Assembly (NCBI RefSeq): GCF_900184035.1
Contig: NZ_FXWP01000013.1
Span: 62,001-126,000 of the forward strand
Source of the DNA: Kosakonia pseudosacchari
GTDB taxonomy: Bacteria > Pseudomonadota > Gammaproteobacteria > Enterobacterales > Enterobacteriaceae
Reading direction: 5' to 3'
DNA length: 64,000 bases
The notes under the pieces were generated by a model, which searched no databases, was not told the origin of the DNA, and saw only the letters and a list, made by a program, of their open reading frames with translations. A program made the translations under genes and the position numbers. Shown piece by piece: positions 61,686 to 64,000 of this stretch. How positions within the stretch are numbered: the stretch's first letter is position 1; each line of letters opens with the position of its first letter.

Positions 61686-62222
61686 ATGACTATCTACGGG
61701 AAGGATCGCCTTTTCATTTATGGTATTGAGAAAATACTCAGACAACTAAGCAGGGAAAAGGGCAGCCGTTTTTGCAGTGGTGCGCCTGCTATATATGTCA
61801 CCACGGGAATGGACATCGTGGAAATGTACTCGCTGTTTTTCTCCCGTCCACCCGCGCACTACTCGATTTTTATCTCCTCAGAACGTCATTTCGACTCGCT
61901 GTCGCTACTTTTCCCGGGTCTGGTGAAACTGTGTCTGGCCGAAAGGTTACGCGTCGAAGAGCTGCGTCAGGCGCTGGAAGTGATGAGTTTGTTATCTGCA
62001 CAGAATCAGCAGCCGGGTTACAACCACGGCACATTTAAATTCACCAGCGCCGAACAGCAAATTATGCGTCTGCTGCTGCGCGGACATTCGGTGGAGGATA
62101 TTGCCCGCATTCGCGGCGTCAGCCCGACCACCGTCAGCGTGCAGCGTAACGGGTTAATGAAGCGCACCGGCACCAAAAGTTTGCAGGCGCTGTGTTCGCT
62201 CTACACCGCAATGCGTGCATAA
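61686..62222 (+). CDS. LuxR-type HTH regulator without receiver phosphosite
   Basis: The 178-residue protein ends with a LuxR HTH (FTSAEQQIMRLLLRGHSVEDIARIRGVSPTTVSVQRNGLMKRTGTKSLQALCSLYTAMRA). The N-terminal part is too short and lacks the acidic Asp cluster of a receiver, as in FimW/EcpR-like or matrix regulators. CTGGAG precedes the start. Target unknown; it is divergent from kdgM across an 810-base gap. Confidence 0.75.
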   Translation: MTIYGKDRLFIYGIEKILRQLSREKGSRFCSGAPAIYVTTGMDIVEMYSLFFSRPPAHYSIFISSERHFDSLSLLFPGLVKLCLAERLRVEELRQALEVMSLLSAQNQQPGYNHGTFKFTSAEQQIMRLLLRGHSVEDIARIRGVSPTTVSVQRNGLMKRTGTKSLQALCSLYTAMRA

Positions 62223-62274
62223 AAAAAGCGCCTGGCCGGCGCTTAACAACACAACCTGGTGTGGGCAAACAGCC

Positions 62275-63168
62275 TCAGCATGTGGCCAGTAAAAAGTCGC
62301 TGACGGTCTTCATGCACAACGGCCGCTCTTCGACATGGGGCATGTGGCTTGAGGATTCAAAAATCACCCACTGCGCCCCGGTAATGTGGTCTTTAAAGGG
62401 TTGCACCACTTCCGGCGTGGCTTCGTCGTAGCGACCGGAAATCAACAGGGTTGGCACGCGCACTTGCTTTAACCGGTCGATAATCGTCCAGTTTTTCATG
62501 CTGCCAATGACGTGGAATTCGGTGGGGCCATTCATCGCGTGGTAAACAGTGGGGTCCGCCTCCATGGCGTCAAAGGTGCGTTGCACCTCCGCAGGCCACG
62601 GGTTTAGCCGGCATACATGGCGCTGATAAAATACCTGGCTTGCCGCTTTATATTCTGCGCTATCCACCGTGCCCGCCGCCTCGTGCGTTAACAACGTGTC
62701 CTGCACATCTGGCGGTAATTGCGCGCGTAGCTTCGCCGCGCCTTCCAGCCACAGCGCCATTGATGCCGGTGAGTTGGCGATCACCATCGCTTTCAGCCCC
62801 TGCGGCTGCGTCACCGCATGTTCTGCCGCCAGCATCCCGCCCCAGGACTGGCCGAGCAGCGCATAGTTATCGGCAATCTCCAGTGCCTGCAGCAGATGGT
62901 TGAGCTCATCAAGAAAAAGACCGGGTTGCCAGAAATCGGGGCTTTTATCCGGCAGATGGGTTGAACGGCCGTTACCCACTTGATCGTAGTGGATCACCGC
63001 CCGGCCGGTCTCCGCGATATCTTTGAATGCATCAACGTAGTCGTGGGTGCAACCGGGGCCGCCGTGGGCCACCACCAGCGGCGTTAGCCCGTTTTGCAGA
63101 TCGCCGCAGATGCGAAACCAGGTCTGATATTCCCGGAAGGGAACGTAGCCTTCGCGAATGGTATACAT
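62275..63168 (-). CDS. pip: Proline iminopeptidase (alpha/beta hydrolase)
   Basis: The 297-residue S33 peptidase has the oxyanion segment [13 protein letters not shown], the nucleophile elbow GQSWGGMLA, and the Asp and His of the triad in [10 protein letters not shown] and [11 protein letters not shown]. It releases N-terminal proline or related amides. It lies immediately downstream of a PAB-type LuxR gene, as in Xanthomonas and Pseudomonas, where such LuxR proteins activate pip in plants. Confidence 0.9.
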   Translation of the reverse strand: MYTIREGYVPFREYQTWFRICGDLQNGLTPLVVAHGGPGCTHDYVDAFKDIAETGRAVIHYDQVGNGRSTHLPDKSPDFWQPGLFLDELNHLLQALEIADNYALLGQSWGGMLAAEHAVTQPQGLKAMVIANSPASMALWLEGAAKLRAQLPPDVQDTLLTHEAAGTVDSAEYKAASQVFYQRHVCRLNPWPAEVQRTFDAMEADPTVYHAMNGPTEFHVIGSMKNWTIIDRLKQVRVPTLLISGRYDEATPEVVQPFKDHITGAQWVIFESSSHMPHVEERPLCMKTVSDFLLATC

Positions 63169-63232
63169 AGTTGACGTCTACCCTGTTAAGTGAACTGGCT
63201 TTCAGGGTAGAACGCCGAAGGCGGCGCTGAAC

Positions 63233-63250
63233 ACTAGCAAAATTGCTAGT
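63233..63250 (-). promoter_or_regulatory. Lux-box-like palindrome upstream of pip
   Basis: ACTAGCA-AAAT-TGCTAGT is a perfect 7-bp inverted repeat with a 4-base centre, 65 bases upstream of the pip start and 2 bases after the luxR stop. Size and placement fit a LuxR-type activator site. Confidence 0.6.
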
Positions 63251-63252
63251 TA

Positions 63253-63999
63253 TTAGCTGTCGAGCAGACGGTAGTGCAGCGCCCGCACCACCGCCTGTAC
63301 GCGGTTGGTCGCGCCCAGTTTCTTTGCCGCCGTATTCAGATGCAACGTCACGGTTGCCACCGAGCGGTGCAGCTTGCGGGCAATCTCTTTCGCCGTTAAT
63401 CCTTCGGCTGACCACGCCAGACACTCGCGCTCGCGGTTGCTCAATTTGACGTGGCGGCAGGTGAGCATTGAGGCGTCAAACAGCGGAAAGGCAGACTCCT
63501 GAAAACGGTGGGCGATAAAGGTTAATTGCGCCAGCGTGTCGCTGATATCGCGCGCTTGCTGCTGGCTGGCGACAATGCCGGTCAGGGTGACAAACCCGCC
63601 GTGGGGCAAATGCAGTGGCACCGTGGCACCGCAGGGCATATTGTGATCGCGCATGTAATGCGTCACTTCCTGGGTGTTATCATCCAGCCTGCCATTCAGC
63701 GCTCCGCTGTCCGGGCGTTGATAGGACCAGACAAACGGCGCGCAGCTCTCCAGCGCGAAGTGTTGCACCGGGTCAACCTGGTAGTACCCGCGCTCGCACC
63801 ACAAGCGACGCATATCCTCCGGCACGTTACGCATCTCCAGCAGCGACGGGGTAATCAGCGCCCCTTCCAGCGAGCGCGGAACCGGCGTGTAGTCATAAAT
63901 CACCGCGTCAAAACCCAGCGCCTGCGTCTGGGTAAATAGCCCGGCAAACGCCTCCTCAAGCCTGCTGCCATTAGCAGCAGCAGGGTTTTCAATGTTGAT
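63253..63999 (-). CDS. LuxR solo of the plant-responsive (PAB/OryR) type, start outside window
   Basis: The frame stays open to the right edge, giving 248 visible residues; only a few N-terminal ones are probably missing. The N-terminal autoinducer domain reads FAGLFTQTQALGFDAVIYDYTPVP. Counting back from the invariant D70-P71 (VDP), positions 57 and 61 (TraR numbering) are Met and Trp instead of Trp and Tyr, while Trp85 is kept. This M57/W61 pair marks OryR, XccR, PsoR and PipR-type proteins, which sense plant compounds rather than acyl-homoserine lactones. A LuxR HTH ends the protein (LSNRERECLAWSAEGLTAKEIARKLHRSVATVTLHL). No luxI gene is in the window. Confidence 0.9.
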   Translation of the reverse strand: MNIENPAAANGSRLEEAFAGLFTQTQALGFDAVIYDYTPVPRSLEGALITPSLLEMRNVPEDMRRLWCERGYYQVDPVQHFALESCAPFVWSYQRPDSGALNGRLDDNTQEVTHYMRDHNMPCGATVPLHLPHGGFVTLTGIVASQQQARDISDTLAQLTFIAHRFQESAFPLFDASMLTCRHVKLSNRERECLAWSAEGLTAKEIARKLHRSVATVTLHLNTAAKKLGATNRVQAVVRALHYRLLDS

Positions 64000-64000
64000 T

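Overview
The window is chromosomal DNA of an enterobacterium. The gene order ybbA-ybbP ... selU-purK-purE-lpxH-ppiB-cysS-ybcI ... ybcJ-folD-fim-argU follows the 11-12 minute region of the Escherichia coli/Salmonella map, with many near-identical protein stretches. Pectin genes, a plant-responsive type of LuxR solo and a beta-glucoside locus suggest a plant-associated genus. Kosakonia or a close relative is my best guess, and it is an inference only. Proteins were identified by reading them against families I know; no database was searched.

Layout. 0-3 kb: ybbA (cut by the left edge) and ybbP. 3.2-7.3 kb: an inserted porin and a second MetNIQ-type ABC transporter. 7.3-13.5 kb: core genes selU, purK, purE, lpxH, ppiB, cysS and ybcI. 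13.7-16.3 kb: a glucose-family PTS permease and its LacI-type regulator, behind tandem palindromic operators. 16.5-17.6 kb: ybcJ and folD. 18.1-26.2 kb: a Salmonella-type fimbrial cluster fimA-I-C-D-H-F with fimZ and a fimY-like gene, bordered by tRNA-Arg(UCU) (argU/fimU) at 27.1 kb.

27.2-31.6 kb is a variable segment downstream of argU. It holds small genes (an IraP-like anti-adapter, a zinc-ribbon protein, an Hsp20, a 37-codon ORF, a candidate small RNA, a small exported protein). 31.7-38.0 kb carries the complete methylmalonyl-CoA mutase pathway (scpA, argK/meaB, scpB, scpC) with a convergent LysR gene. 38.2-40.3 kb holds a lipoprotein, an acetyltransferase and an orphan protein.

40.5-48.5 kb is a beta-glucoside locus: a bglG antiterminator, a GH1 phospho-beta-glucosidase, an exported DUF1593 protein on the opposite strand, a bglF permease and a bglH-type porin. 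Four transcription units here begin with a ribonucleic antiterminator (RAT)-like element overlapping an intrinsic terminator. One of them is on the minus strand in front of the DUF1593 gene, which puts this poorly understood secreted protein into the BglG regulon. An H-NS paralogue follows at 48.6 kb.

50-55.7 kb: a LysR regulator divergent from an SDR / NTF2-like / monooxygenase set, then a fatty-acid desaturase, a PhnD-like protein without a signal peptide and an Old Yellow Enzyme. 56.1-57.8 kb: a chemoreceptor. 58.4-60.9 kb: a periplasmic PL2 pectate lyase and a KdgM porin, forming an oligogalacturonide uptake pair. 61.7-64 kb: a small LuxR-type protein, then proline iminopeptidase beside a LuxR solo with the Met57/Trp61 signature of plant-signal-sensing LuxR proteins and an 18-bp palindrome between the two genes.
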